Made by a program: the position numbers and the translations under genes. A DNA stretch of 64,000 nt from Stromatinia cepivora (lineage: Eukaryota > Ascomycota > Leotiomycetes > Helotiales > Sclerotiniaceae), in contig RCTD01000012.1 in the NCBI GenBank assembly GCA_014898415.1, positions 372,001-436,000 on the forward strand. The letters run 5' to 3'. Below the pieces are notes generated by a model. It was not told the origin of the DNA. It did not search any database and was given only the letters and a program-made list of their open reading frames with translations. How positions within the stretch are numbered: position 1 is the stretch's first letter; each line of letters starts with the position of its first letter. Below are positions 32,523 to 45,792 of the stretch, one piece after another.

Positions 32523-35500
32523 TTATGCGTCAAAAGCCCTTTCACCCAGATCTACCTTTCCAATACTCGAGATCTCCTTTTCATCATCAACCTCATCATT
32601 TGAAAGACCCAGTCCACCTTGTCCACCTTCAGCTTCCTTCCTCTCTCGTGCCGTGCTACCTAATCTTAACGCAACTCTCTTAAAGTAATCCTGCATGCTT
32701 CTCTTTTGGTTCGGCGGCAATTCTTGAGCTGCAATGTATTTATCAAATACCTTGCTTTCTTCTTCAACGACATTGAACAGTGCAAGAAATGCTGCTTCTG
32801 CTGCTAGCTTGATGGGAATGATAGGATCTCGGACACCTGCAAATACAGGCGTGGCGAGCATAGGAAGATGTGGTCGAACTGCTTCGGTTTGGTGGCGACA
32901 TATTGTACGAATCACTACAAGTGACAGACGACGAGCATCGGCGGTATTTCCTGGTTGAATCAACTTTGCTAATGATTCAAATATTGGCTTTGTCGTCTCA
33001 AATTCATGGTTGGCTGTCTCAGCAAGGAGATATTTTCCTGCGGCGAGGATACAGTTCTCTGAGATAAAGTCCTATTAAATAAATTAGTTTTCAACCTTTA
33101 AATTGATACAATCATACTCACATTTTTGCTTGACATGCCTTGGCAGATGACTTCCGGTAAATCATCAGCAAAGGCAGTTTCCGTCAATGACGATGGTGCT
33201 TCAACAAGGACAGCATTCAAAGCGAGAACTGTAGATGGAGTAAAATGAGTTGTCATGACACGGTTCTTAATCAGTCCTGAAGCGTTCTCAGGCGTAAGGT
33301 TTTTGATCAAGGCTGCCAGGAGTTTGGCGTTAGTGATGGCCATGGACACATCATTATCCTCTGCATCGGTATCGATTAATGCAAGCACTGCGCTGCGCGA
33401 AGCTTCTCCCATATTAGCACCAGCTTTACTGATAACTTCATATAGTGCCTTAAGCATAGCGTTCCTGACTCCGGAATCCGAGGTCCTTGAACCTGTAACT
33501 AACTCGGCGATTAATGGATCAATTCTTGGAGTCAAAGTAATCAAAGTACCCAACGCTTTGGCAGCACGAGTTCTCAGCACTTCGCTCGATGTGTCGGCCA
33601 AAGACTTGGCAAATGTACGTTGCAGTTGTGGAAGGAAGGGTTTCAGGAATGTCGGGATCTTTTCCAACAGGCTGTTCAGTGTCAAAAGAATGGCAGCTTT
33701 AACATCGACAGATTTCTCAGAAACGACTCGAATAAGCGGTCCGGTGATCTGAGTAACGAACGGTTTCAAAGAATCTCCACTGGTACGGTCAACGATGTCG
33801 GATATAGCCAGAGCAGATTGAGTACGCTGCTCAGCAGTACCGTTCATAAGACCTTGCAAGAAGATGGGGAGGATTGCGTTGATACCCTTGGGTAGTCCAA
33901 AACCGGGCAAGTTAGATCCAGGTACACCGACATGCTGTAAAGTCTGTCTTGTCGAATAAACAAGTGCTTCCATTTCTTCCTTCTTCAAGTGTTTAGTAAA
34001 CTCTGAAAGTGCCGTCCAGGCGGCCTTGACTACTTCCGAATCTCTATCGTCAAAAGAAACAAGCAGTGCCCGTACGATATCCTGGTTGTAGCGTGAGTAG
34101 TCAATTGTAGCTGCAGCAAAGAACCTGGCGAGGCGATAATCCACGTTTGCTCTTCTGCGATGATCATCGTGCTTCACTAATGCAAGAAGAACATTCATAG
34201 CCACATTAAGACCATCAAATTCGTCAATGGATTGGACGACCGTGTCAAAAGATGACTCCAGATCTGTCTTGAGATCATCGTCCTTGGAAGCAATGATGTT
34301 ATCCATCAATGAATTCAATATAGTAGGTAGTCTTCTTGCCATAGCCGGCCCTGCAACAGTAGAAAGTGAGGCAAGGGCCTTGGCATTGAATGAAGATATA
34401 GGCGAAGTAGTCAAGGTTGGAATGAGGTTAGGAAGGATGATGTTTGATCTTGTCGTTTCGGTCAATAAGGTCAAGAGTGCAGACAGGGCATTGTCAGCCT
34501 CGTCCTCAGTACGGAGCAAGCTCAAGAGATATGGCAGGACCTGGTCGACAGCCTTCTTGCCAAGGATTTGCTGTAAAGAATCGAAGGCTTCAGCTGCTGC
34601 CTCCCGGACCTCGTCATCCGAATCTATCAAAGCAACTCTGACGACCGAGATCAATGTCTTTTCATGGTCTTCCAGCGCCTCTGGGGAAGCCGATGAAATT
34701 AATTCACGGAGTGCAATACATATTCCTTGCTTAGCATCTGTGTCCGTAGAAGTTTGCAAGCCATCCTCTAGAGTAGGTAATAAGGTTGAGAGAACTCCAT
34801 CGCCCGCTTTGCGGATCAGCTCACCCAGTGCATTACCTGCAATAACCTTCTGCTCCATGTTGGAACTCCCCAATCGTCGAATGATGAGTTGTGTGAGCGT
34901 AGGAATAAGCTCCTTAAGAGTTCGGGGACTCGCCACAAGAGCTTTCCAAACATTGACAGCTGCTGTTCGAACCAGACCAGAAGTGTCGCATCGGCAGATG
35001 TACAATGAGGACAATACCTTATTGCGTTTCTCCTCGCCAAGTACCTCGAGTAAGGATACACCAGCTTCTTGTGCACCTTCTTCGGCCTCATCCTGTTCTG
35101 TATTCGCACTAATTCCGGTGAGATTGAACAAAAGGTCGCCAACCAATTCGACTGAACTGAGACGAATTCTGTAATTATCGTCTGCAAGACCTCTCTCCAG
35201 CTCAGGAAGCAAAAGATCAATGGCTCTCGTGGCGAAATTCTTGACAAGAAGACGACCGGCTCTCAAAGACGTGTCGCGAATCGATTCAACATCATCTGCC
35301 AGTCCAGAGAGAATAGGTGGAATAATCTTACTAAGATAGTTGGCAAAGCTGTTTCCGAAACATACAGGCAAGAATATGAACAGTGACATGAAGCCTTCAC
35401 GAACGGAAGGTTTAGATGAAGCAACATTCTGGAGAATTGTGGGAAGAGTCTCTTCGAGGCGGCCTGTACCCAACCCAGCAAGCACCTCACTAAGTGCTTG

Positions 35501-38500
35501 TGCAGATCCGAGTCGATCTCCAGCGCCAGTATCTGACTTGAGTGTTTGCATGAGACCTGGAATAAGATCTGGAAGAGCATCTTCTCCCAGTTTTTCGATG
35601 AGAGAACCAAGAGCTTTGGATGCAGTTGCACGAGTAGTTGGCACTGGGTCAACAATCGCAATCTTTAAGCCAGCAACCAAAATTGGTAGGTGGGATACAA
35701 GGTCCTTTCTCTCTGTCAAATGGGCAAGACTACCTATAACTTGGGCAGACTTTCGTTTGGTTGCCGACCTGTCGCCCAAGCCTCTCTCAAGAATACGAAC
35801 AACAAGAGCAAGAGAAGGTGAGTCCAGATAATGAACGAAGGATACTTTGATAAGTGAGTCCAATGCATTATCCGTATATTTAGTTGGATCGCTGAGAGCC
35901 TTAAGGAGGACATCTACGAGACTCTTGATCTCAGGGTTGTTGATAACTTCTCCGAAGCGCTTCAAACTGCGGTTAGCAGCAAGTCGGACTTCTTTGTGAC
36001 TGTCATTCAACACACCGGTAAGAGGTGGAATGATCTCGGGAAGACTCTGGGCAAGTTGTTGTGGATCAAGATATGCCATTGCACCCAGAAGATCACAGGC
36101 TCCTTTTTTGCTTCGCCATTGGTCATCATCAAGACCATCAAGTAGAGTTGGCAAAATCTGCTTCACTCCGTATGAACTTAAGCTCGCAAAGCACATCTTT
36201 GCTGCTGCTAGACAGCCTTCGCGAACGTCTGCGCTGGAATCACCGAAGCTCGAGAGCAATTGAGGCACAATTTGTATAACGTAAGGCTCAAAAATACGAC
36301 CAAGTATCATAGATAGAAGTTCGTAAGCCAACAGAGCTCCTTCCCGGTGATTGACATCCTTCTTATTGTCAATCGCACCTCTGAGTGTAAGCATGATTCT
36401 GTACTCTCGTAAAGCGGAGATCCCTTTTCCATTAACAATACCTGCAAGACCATACGCTGCACCACGGCGACCAGCATATTTCTTTGAATTGAACAATCTG
36501 TCGAGGACCAACTGAATGTAATCCGAAGTGTTCTTCTTTGATGCACGAACTAGTGGTGGCAAGCACTCCGCCACGGCATATTGCACCGTCTCAGATGGGG
36601 TACTTAAGGTCTCCAGAAGCCTGTCTACAACCTTCGGCACACGTTCATCACCTGCTTTCAGATGTCGTGCCAGGGCACCATACATGATGATAACAGCCTC
36701 GTTTACTCTATCGGAAAATTCAGAGCCTTTATCCGGAGACTCGAGTGTGCGTTCAAAGGTTTTCATCAATTCTTCCACTTTGTCCTTGCCGTGAACAGCT
36801 ATGATTGCTGTGGCAGACTCGACCATTTCTTCTCTGACAGCCGAATTCCTATCACCCAGTGGACCCTCGATTAAGAAGTTAAGGAACGGTGTAAGAAGTG
36901 ATTCGTCAAAAACGGTAGCCAGTTCTCTAAATGCAAGTGCAATACCATTTCGGGCCTCCCATGGGTCCGACAGATCCATCTTCCTGGGCATTCCATACTC
37001 ATCAAGCTGAGGAACTCGAGGCTTTGCAAGTTCCGTATAGGAGGACTGCAAACGACTCAGAATATCCTTGAATGTTGAAGGCTGTATCTTCACAGCTTCG
37101 GCAATAGATCTGGCTGCAGCTCGGCGGAGTTGCTTATCTAAGCCTTCGAGATAGGGCAGCATCCGGAATGGTGACTCGGTGGATATTTTGAATTCACTTT
37201 CCTCCCAGATTTCTCGCCCAAGCTCGATATTCTCTTCTACATCATCATGGCAGGCTAGCCACATCTCGTTAGAAAAGTCGAGCTCACTCATATCAATCTC
37301 TGCACTTATTGACTGCAATACTGAGGTTCGTACGGCGACTTGCGGAACAATGGCTCCTTGAGCAAGAATAGAAATCTCCTTATCGGTAATGTTGGGTGCG
37401 ATGCACCTGCATAGATCTGACAAACAATCTTTGATCGCTTTATAATGCTGATTGTATGCCTGCATCGACAATATCAATGTGGAGAGAACTTCGTCTCGGG
37501 GGACCAAAACGTCGGAACAGGCATCAGTGTGAAAAGAAAGGAATTCCAGGGCGAGAACCAGTTGGGCCTCCGCATCATCGCTCTCTCCGAATCCGCCATC
37601 GCGAAGAACTAAGAAGACAAGAGGGAGAACATAGATGAGAGACACTGTATCAAATGGACGTTGTTCTGCGGAGAATCTTAGACGATACAATACACGTGTA
37701 ATAAGAGCCCCGAGTGGTTCTTGTGTGAGGGCCTGTGGTAACTGTGGAACATTCATAGCTCTGAGAGTTGCTAATCCAATAAATGAACGGAGAATACCTA
37801 TGCGACTAGAAACTCTTTCGGCACAGAGTATGTAAGCATCCGGTGCAGCTGTACCTGTAATTAATCCAGCACCAGCATTAATCACCCTTATCAAAGCTCT
37901 CACGGCAGCTCCCATCCATAGAGAGGCTTCTGTTGGAGGCCCAGTTGCCAGACTTTTGATTATTCCAACTCCACGTAGAAGTCTTGACTCTAGAGCACGA
38001 ATCTGGAGTCTAATTTCTGATTCTTTTGAAAGCTGAGCCTTGACTTTGGCTGTTTCTTCCGGTGTGAGCTTCTTTTGCTGACCCTTCTTTTTCGCCAATG
38101 AGGCTCGGAGCTCCTCTTCCCATTTTAAAGTATCGTAATCTTTGGTGTTCTTGTTCGGAGTGTAACTTTGAGCTTTAGAGGCCAATACATCTACAAAAGC
38201 TGTTCCTTCGGGAGTACGGAAAATCGCCGCCTCTGTTGGACCAACATTGGCAAGCTGCGTAGCATCAAGGTCCTGCTCGATAAGCTCAACAATGCGTGGT
38301 GTCATAACACCAGGGGCGACAAAAGCAAGCTCAGCAGCAGCATTATATGCAGCATCTTTGACAATCTTTGATCGTGGCACGGCACCCGCGTCTTGAATGC
38401 TTGTAATTTCGAGGATCTGCTTCAACAAATCATCTCCTTTTTCCCTAGCAAGGTTACCAGGATCGACATCGGCTTTCAAGCACAGCTCTATCCAGCTCAC

Positions 38501-40660
38501 TCTTGGAAGTAGTTCTGATCGACAAATAACCAACAGTGATACCATCTGGTCCTTGACTGCTGCCTGGTCCACAATACCACCACGACGCGTAATTTCTGCC
38601 GGTGTCAAACAAATAGCTTTCAGTACTAAATGCAGATTCTCGTTCTCAGTTTTTGCCGATATTGGAGCGCTGTCTTTTTCTCCAAGCTCGATAGATTGTA
38701 GCCATTTCCACAAACCAAATGTGATGATCTTGGATACATTGCCAGGATAGCGGACATAAAATTGGGAAAGTAAATGAGAAGCATGTCTCCTGACATCATA
38801 ATGAACATTTGGAGAACATACAGAAAATATGACAGCTTGAGACCAACCAGTAGCGGATAAAGATGCCGGGTCGAGCGAAGCAAGCTGATCCGGGAAAGCA
38901 AACAAAGCTCTCACGAACCACATGAAATCATCGTAACTAGAAAGCTTGCTGTAAATGCGAGGATTAAGTAAGAACGATGGCTTGGGCTCCATAGCTAGTG
39001 ATTGATGCGATACTTGAGCCTTTTTTAGTGCCGCATCAACCTTTGCACCTGAAATAACTCCCAATTTCGCCTGTGAGATCGCTGCAACAACATAAGCTGC
39101 AGTGACAAGGCCAGATTGAGCTGCAGGTATGGAATTCGCCGTAACTTCTTGCCATGTATCTACCAGTGCTGCGACTGTTTCTTCTGCTAATTGTTTCGAC
39201 TCAGATAGCTCAGACTCTTCAGTATCCCAAAGCAATTCTCCAAGGCGGATCGTCCATAGTTTCTTTACGGGAACCTTTTTATCAGACAGAGCTTTCGTAA
39301 AGGCGTTAATAATGGATTTGTCCAAGAGGAATTCGTTTTGTACCCTCTTTTTGAGGTAGTGTAACAGGCCGAATGTCTCTGCTGATAGTGCAGCTTCGTT
39401 TGCTTCCTTCCCTGCAATCGCCGCAAGACTGATAGCTGCCGAAGCATTTGACTTGGAGACAGGCAAAATTGAAAGCATTTCTGCATAATTAGCTCTCTGA
39501 TCAGCCGCAGAGATTTTACCTCCTTTTAGTGGCGTCAATATCTCTTCTGACACTTGAGCAATCGAGGTTTCATCATGACATTTGGGTACAATTGCTCTGA
39601 ATGCAGACAGGGCTCCTTGACGAATTGTGGGATTGGTGGATTTGATATTAGATAGGATAGGTTTCAAAAGCTTAGTTCGAAGAACACTTGAGAGATCTAC
39701 TGAGCTAGGTAGAGACTGGAAGAGTGGCGTGACAAGGTCGTTTAGTACAATTTCAGGAGCCCTCAGCAGCGCTTTCTCAAGGGATGGTACTATTTCTCGT
39801 TCAAAATCTTCCTGAGTTGCAAAGTCCACAAAGAAGTCTCTTAGAGCACTGGCAATATGTGGAGGTAGCTGAGTCCTGGAGGCTATAACTTCGCGCGTAT
39901 AGTAGCTGTATATTAGAGACTTCTTGCTTTCCAAAACCAATTTTGCTTGTGGTTTCCTGGCACATACTCCCGAAATTGCTCCTAGCATCACAGCATTTTT
40001 AGAGGAAGGTTGGGCCTCTTTGGAACTCAGTTTCTGGACACTGTCCCCGATTGCGGTTTGGAAAACATCGCTTTGAAAAGCTTTCCGTAAACCCCGCCAT
40101 GTAGTCTTGAGTGCAGAAGCTCTATGTTTCGATGTAATGCATAATTCAAGTGCTCGCGCATTATTAACCACAGCTAATAAACCCCAGCTCTTCCATCTGG
40201 CTTCACTAGTAGTTACCTGCAATATCGCACTACAATATTCGACCAACACAAACGCATTACTTGGAGCCAGCCCCACCTTCTTAGTTTCGGCATCTAATGC
40301 ATTTAAGAAACTGGACAGTAACTCAGATGCGCAATCGGAATCGAATATATGCCGTATGCAAAGTTGGACAGCAAGCCGCGAATCTCTGTCGTGATAATAT
40401 GGATATGTGGAAAATAAAAGTTGCAGTAGAACAGGGAAAAGTTTTGGATCAAGCTCTATACACGAAGTATTGTCAGCAGTTGAACAAAAGAACGTTGCTC
40501 AAAAGCACAGCATTCACATACCTTTCTTTGAAATTCTTTCCTCAATCGATTTCAACTGACCCACTCGCAGATTTGTGGAAGAGGAAGTGAGCGCAGCCTT
40601 TGTGAGTGTAAGGTCCAAATCTACCCCCTCATTATGACCATTGATCTCCACCTCAGACAT
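32523..40660 (-). CDS. GCN1: GCN1, eIF2-alpha kinase (GCN2) activator, giant HEAT-repeat protein
   Basis: Three exons (40522-40660, 33122-40455, 32523-33071) join in phase to 2,673 residues, almost exactly the yeast Gcn1 length. GCN1 binds translating, stalled or collided ribosomes together with GCN20 and passes the uncharged-tRNA signal to GCN2, which phosphorylates eIF2-alpha. The whole protein is HEAT-like helical repeats. Residues about 1,370-1,730 carry the eEF3-related block (YAGRRGAAYGLAGIVNGKG, then DDQWRSKKGACDLLGAMAYL), which is the ribosome and GCN20-binding part in yeast; the region after it contains the expected GCN2 RWD-binding segment. Introns are GTATGT..TATAG and GTGAGT..AATAG. 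The start at 40660 is the only ATG in phase with exon 2 and encodes an acidic leader. Divergent to the DHX29-like gene. Confidence 0.95.
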
Positions 40661-40990
40661 TTTGTAAACCTTCAAGATCTCTCATGACCTAATGGTCTTT
40701 TCAAGTATCTTAATGAAGTATTCTGTGAGCTGCTCGTATGTTTGTTTATATCTGTTTGCAATTCTTGAGGGGTGACTATTATTCAATCTGGATTAATGTT
40801 ATCGCGACCCGAAAAAAAAGTTGGAGAGAAATGACGCCCTAGTAATTTCACCGTAATGAAATACAGGCGGCCCGACCCCACTGTACTTGGCCCCGCGTTT
40901 GGCGTGGCTTGGGCGTTTGCATTGATTTACTTTAATATTTATATCAACCAAAAACACTTCAATCACCAGTTATCAAAACATATCTAGAAG
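40661..40990. promoter_or_regulatory. Shared divergent promoter region, GCN1 / DHX29-like helicase
   Basis: Only 330 bp separate the two start codons, so the 5' leaders and promoters must overlap or abut. It contains a GC-rich stretch at about 40,866-40,920 (GGCCCGACCCCACTG, then GGCCCCGCG) in otherwise AT-leaning DNA. No specific factor site is claimed. Confidence 0.6.
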
Positions 40991-43900
40991 ATGGCTGGTG
41001 GTAAGAAAAAGAAGAAGCCAGCTACAAATCCAGCCAGAGGGTTTGCTACCACCTCGATTGCCTCGAAACCTAAAACTGAAGCAATTGAAGCTGCGCAAGA
41101 AAAGGACGTTGCAGACGAACCCATTGATACTATTGAGAGTCAACAGCTAGGAGACAACACCAAGAAAGTTGCGGGAAATGGAACTTCGGATCAAAAGTCG
41201 AATCTGACACCCGAAGAGTTTGAGAAGCAACTCGAGAATTCTGAGCTTCAAATACTTGTCGAGAAACATTCACAGAAGTCAAAAAGAGATGCCCTCCGTC
41301 AAAAGACCCGATTAGAAACCGATCGTAGAGTTCTGCGAGGTCAAGCAGAAACTCTCAATACAAGAAAATGGCTCCCCCCTGAGCTTATGGAAGAGATTTT
41401 GGATTTAATAAAAATGGAAGGACGATTTTCTGGTCCAGCATCAGACACGACCTCGCTGAAGCAAATATCGGAAGAGGACCTTGCAGTTCGGCTTTGGACT
41501 TTACAACAGTCCCTTGTTGGGGCCGGGTTTGTGGCAGATAAAGTATTATTGGCCCTGCAGCATGTTTTGGATATTTCGGATAAGATTGGTAGTAGCAACA
41601 AGGACACAATTTGGGGAATGGAAGAATCACTGGAGTGGCTTTCCCGTGAATGTTCAAGGGACGAATTGCCAGACTACCAGAATTCATATCGCAGATTGGC
41701 ATCTTCACAAAAGTCTCAAAATGGTATGTAACAGCTATATTGTGTTATACTCTACTACAACTAATAATTTTTCTTCCAGGTACTCCATTTGATAGCCCCA
41801 TGGCCTCGGGAACTACTACACCAAGATTCGAATCGGACACGAGACATTTCCCCTCTTCAATTCAAAATGGTGGGAATACCCCTCGAAACGGAAAGAAGCA
41901 AGAAAACAATAAAAAAGCAGCCATAATAGATTATGACAGTGATATTGATCCGGATGACCTCCTCCCAGTATACCTGAAAACAAAAGAGAAAATGTTTATA
42001 CTACAAAGCTCAAAACCATCCACTGACATTCGTTCAAACGGCAAAAAGGGTGCTCATAAACCACAAAACAGTGGAAGTCCCATTGATGCAGAGTCAGCCA
42101 GGCTGGCAAGGAAGCTCAAGAGAATAGAGGATGATGTCTTGTTCGACAAATACCTTGCAGACCAGCAATGGAATGTCCAAAGAATAAAACTTGAGCGGGA
42201 TGCAGCTACCCAGCGCGCTTCCGAGTTGGCTGCATGTGATAAGGAAACGCAGAAGTCTGATATCTCTATGGACTCTGATGACGAAATAAGTAAAGAAGCA
42301 GCTGCGATCGGCAAAGCTATGCTTGAGGAGACTGGTAGCGACGATGATTCGGCGCTGGCCGATCTTTTTGCTAGCTTACCTGTCAATGAAGTGGATCCTC
42401 TGACTGGTAAAAGCAGTACGGTGATTAATGGTAAAGACGGGACAAAGGTTACTGTTCGAGACTTTGGGAAGTGGTCAGGCATCAATCCAACCAGGGTGTT
42501 GGAGGAAGCATGCCGAGCAAGGTAGAGGACGCAAAACCTAGAAGAGAGGATCACGCTAACAGGAGGGCAATAGGGACTCTTCAGTAAGATTGGCTTATAC
42601 TCTCATTTCTGATACCAGTTATTCCAATCGTCACAACCTTCGAATCACCTGGTCAAAATCACAAGATCTGCTTGCAAATACACCCCTGCCGCAAGTCGAA
42701 TATGCTTCTAGTTCAAAATTGCAAAGTTTTACTATGGTTTCGGTATGCACACCAGATTCTCGCCAGTCTGAAGCATATATTGCCACCACTGCACTGTTTC
42801 TTATTTTCGGATCATCAGCAAGGGAGGACAAAGTTTCTTTGCGTTTACCAGCGGTATGGCGTGATCTTTGGAATGAATTTGCCGAGATTAAGAAAGAAAA
42901 GTCGGATGAAGAGGATCGCAATGCCATCAAGACATTCCGTGATTTGGTTCGTGCAAAGCGAGATCAAGAATTAGAAGACGGTGTTTTGATACATGGTGCC
43001 TTCCGAAATCGAGGGGCGGTCCGGACCACTGGTAACGAGGACACTTCCATAGACAAAGGTCTTAAAGCAGGGTTCGCTCCAGAAACATATCAGAGGATAT
43101 GGGCTGAAAAATGCTTGTCGCAAAGTTATCAACATATGCTCCAATCTCGGATGCAGCTACCTATGTGGTCATTCAAAGATGAGGTCCTCGGTGCTATAGA
43201 TCGTTCACAGGTAGTTATTGTTTGTGGCGAGACTGGATGCGGGAAAAGTACGCAGGTACCTGCATTCATTCTCGAGCACCAGTTGTCAAGAGGACAACCT
43301 TGCAAGATTTATTGCACAGAGCCTCGACGTATTTCTGCGATCTCTCTTGCTCGGCGTGTCAGTGAAGAACTCGGTGAACGCAAGAGCGACCTTGGTACCC
43401 CTCGCTCACTAGTAGGGTATGCCATTAGACTCGAGTCCAATACATCGAAAGAGACTCGCCTTATCTATGCTACCACCGGAATCGTGATGCGAATGCTGGA
43501 GGGGTCGAATGACCTCAGAGACATTACGCATATCGTTCTTGACGAAGTTCATGAGCGTACAATAGACAGCGATTTTCTACTCATTGTCCTTCGAAAGCTG
43601 TTGGTACGCAGACCTGATTTGAAAGTCGTTTTGATGTCTGCAACGGTTGATGCCGATCGCTTTTCAAAATATCTAGATGGTGCTCCGGTTTTGAACGTCC
43701 CAGGACGCACATTTCCCGTCCAGGTCAAATATCTCGAAGATGCTGTTGAACTTACAGGCTTTTCTCTTGATAATGGCCTGCAAGAGAAATATACTGACCT
43801 TGATGACGATGTTGAGCTCGCAGATGCGATTTCCAATGAGACAACGAAGAGTGAAAGTACAAAGGCTTTACGGGGATACAGCAATAAAACTCGTAACACT

Positions 43901-45792
43901 ATTGCACAGTTTGATGAGTACCGGATTGAATTTGATCTCGTTACTCAATTGATTGCAAAGATCGCAGCTGACGACCGATTGGTGATGTATAGCAAAGTAA
44001 GTTTTGTCCAAACTCAACCCCCGCTTTACAACATTTGATGTATCAGCATTCCGTCAAAGATTAAATCCAACATCTCCGAGCATTGCTTTGAATCGTGCTA
44101 ACCATGCAAAGGCCATCCTCGTATTTCTTCCAGGTATTGCTGAGATCCGAACCTTGAATGACATGCTCTGCGGACATCCAGCATTCTCGTCCGACTGGTA
44201 TATTTACCCATTACACTCTACTATAGCTAGCGAGGATCAAGAAGCTGCCTTCCTTGTCCCGCCACCTGGAATAAGAAAAATAGTTTTGGCTACCAACATA
44301 GCTGAAACTGGTATCACTATTCCAGACGTCACTTGTGTAATTGATACTGGAAAGCATCGCGAGATGAGGTTTGATGAGAGGAGACAGCTCTCTCGTTTAT
44401 TAGAAACCTTCATCAGCAAGGCGAATGCCAAGCAAAGAAGGGGTAGAGCTGGAAGAGTACAAGAGGGACTGTGCTTCCATCTTTTCACAAAATATAGACA
44501 TGATGAAATGATGGCCGATCAACAAACCCCAGAATTCCTTCGTTTATCCCTTCAAGATCTTGCCATTCGAGTCAAGATTTGCAAGCTAGGAGGCATCGAG
44601 GAGACATTAAGCGAAGCGTTGGATCCCCCGTCTGCTAAGAATATTCGGCGGGCCATTGATGCGCTTGTAGATGTTAGAGCACTGACGGCAGGGGAAGATC
44701 TAACACCATTAGGTGTTCAATTGGCTCGTTTACCGCTCGATGTCTTCTTGGGAAAGCTTATGCTCCTTGGTAGTGTTTTCAAATGTCTCGATGCAGTAGT
44801 TACAATTGCTGCTATTTTATCCTCAAAGTCGCCCTTCTCAGCTCCATTTGGACAACGCCAACAAGCGGATACTGTAAGGCTTGCCTTTAGAAGAGGTGAT
44901 TCTGATCTTTTGACAGTTTACAATGCGTACCTAGCCTGGAAAAAAGTTTGCGTTGCCAATGGCTCTGAATACCAATTCTGTCGCAAAAACTTTCTTAGCC
45001 AGCAAACTCTATCGAATATTGAAGACTTGAAAGGACAATTGGTGGTCTGTCTTGTGGACTCTGGTTTTCTACCACTCACAGAGGCTGAGAGAACTGCCCT
45101 AAATAGGTATGTCATTCTCGTTGGTTTCTTGAATATAGTCTAACTGGTATAGGACACGTTACTCGAGTCGCCGTCGACAGTTTTTTGAGATACCCTTTCG
45201 CATCAACGCAAACAGTGATAATGATATAATTGTCTCGTCTGTAATTGGTTGGAGCTTCTATCCAAAACTTCTTATCCGGGATGGTAAAGGCTTCCGCAAC
45301 TGCGCCAATAATCAATCCATTAGTCTACATCCCACTTCCGTAAATAAGGGTCATCACGAACTCAAATGGCTCTCATACTATCATATTATGCAGGCCAAGC
45401 AGTAAGTTCTCATTCCAATGCTAGATTTTACCATCACTAAGCTCAAGCAGATTTTACAATGCCCATGAAACAACCGCCGTAGAAGAATTCTCGATTGCCC
45501 TTCTTTGCGGAGATGTCCGTTGCGATGTAAGTTCCAGCTTTAAGTATTTTATTAAAATAACCTACTAATCTTACTTCAGATGTACGCTGGTGTTTTCATA
45601 CTAGATGGCAACAGAGCTCGATTTGCTGTATCAGATTGGAAAACCATGCTTGCTATTAAAACAATGCGAGCTCGACTACGAGATATACTCACCAAGTCTT
45701 TCAAGACACCTGGAAAGGCCCTAGCAACACAACAACAAAAGTGGATGGATCTCTGGCAGAAGATCTTCTCGCAGGAATTCAAAGATAAATAG
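40991..45792 (+). CDS. DHX29-like DExH-box RNA helicase (yeast YLR419W type)
   Basis: Seven exons (40991-41723, 41780-42521, 42574-43996, 44112-45106, 45153-45401, 45451-45526, 45580-45792) join in phase to 1,476 residues. The start is MAGGKKKKKPATNPARGF, a Lys-rich leader. Walker A GETGCGKST lies at residues about 710-718 and the box is DEVH (815-818) followed by ERTIDSDF. Further motifs are LMSATVDADRF, LVFLPGIAEI, TNIAETGITIPDVTCVIDTG and RRGRAGRVQEGLCF. Then come the winged-helix, ratchet and OB-fold C-terminal domains ending in MYAGVFILDG. The family helps 48S ribosome scanning through structured leaders (DHX29 in animals); the fungal role is inferred. Exon 4 must begin at 44112, since the earlier AG at 44046 breaks the frame. 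Confidence 0.92.

Noticed and set aside
34227..35174. Open frame of 315 codons on the plus strand inside GCN1
   Set aside because: It is a shadow of the GCN1 coding strand: Ser/Arg/Ala-rich composition and no motif of its own.
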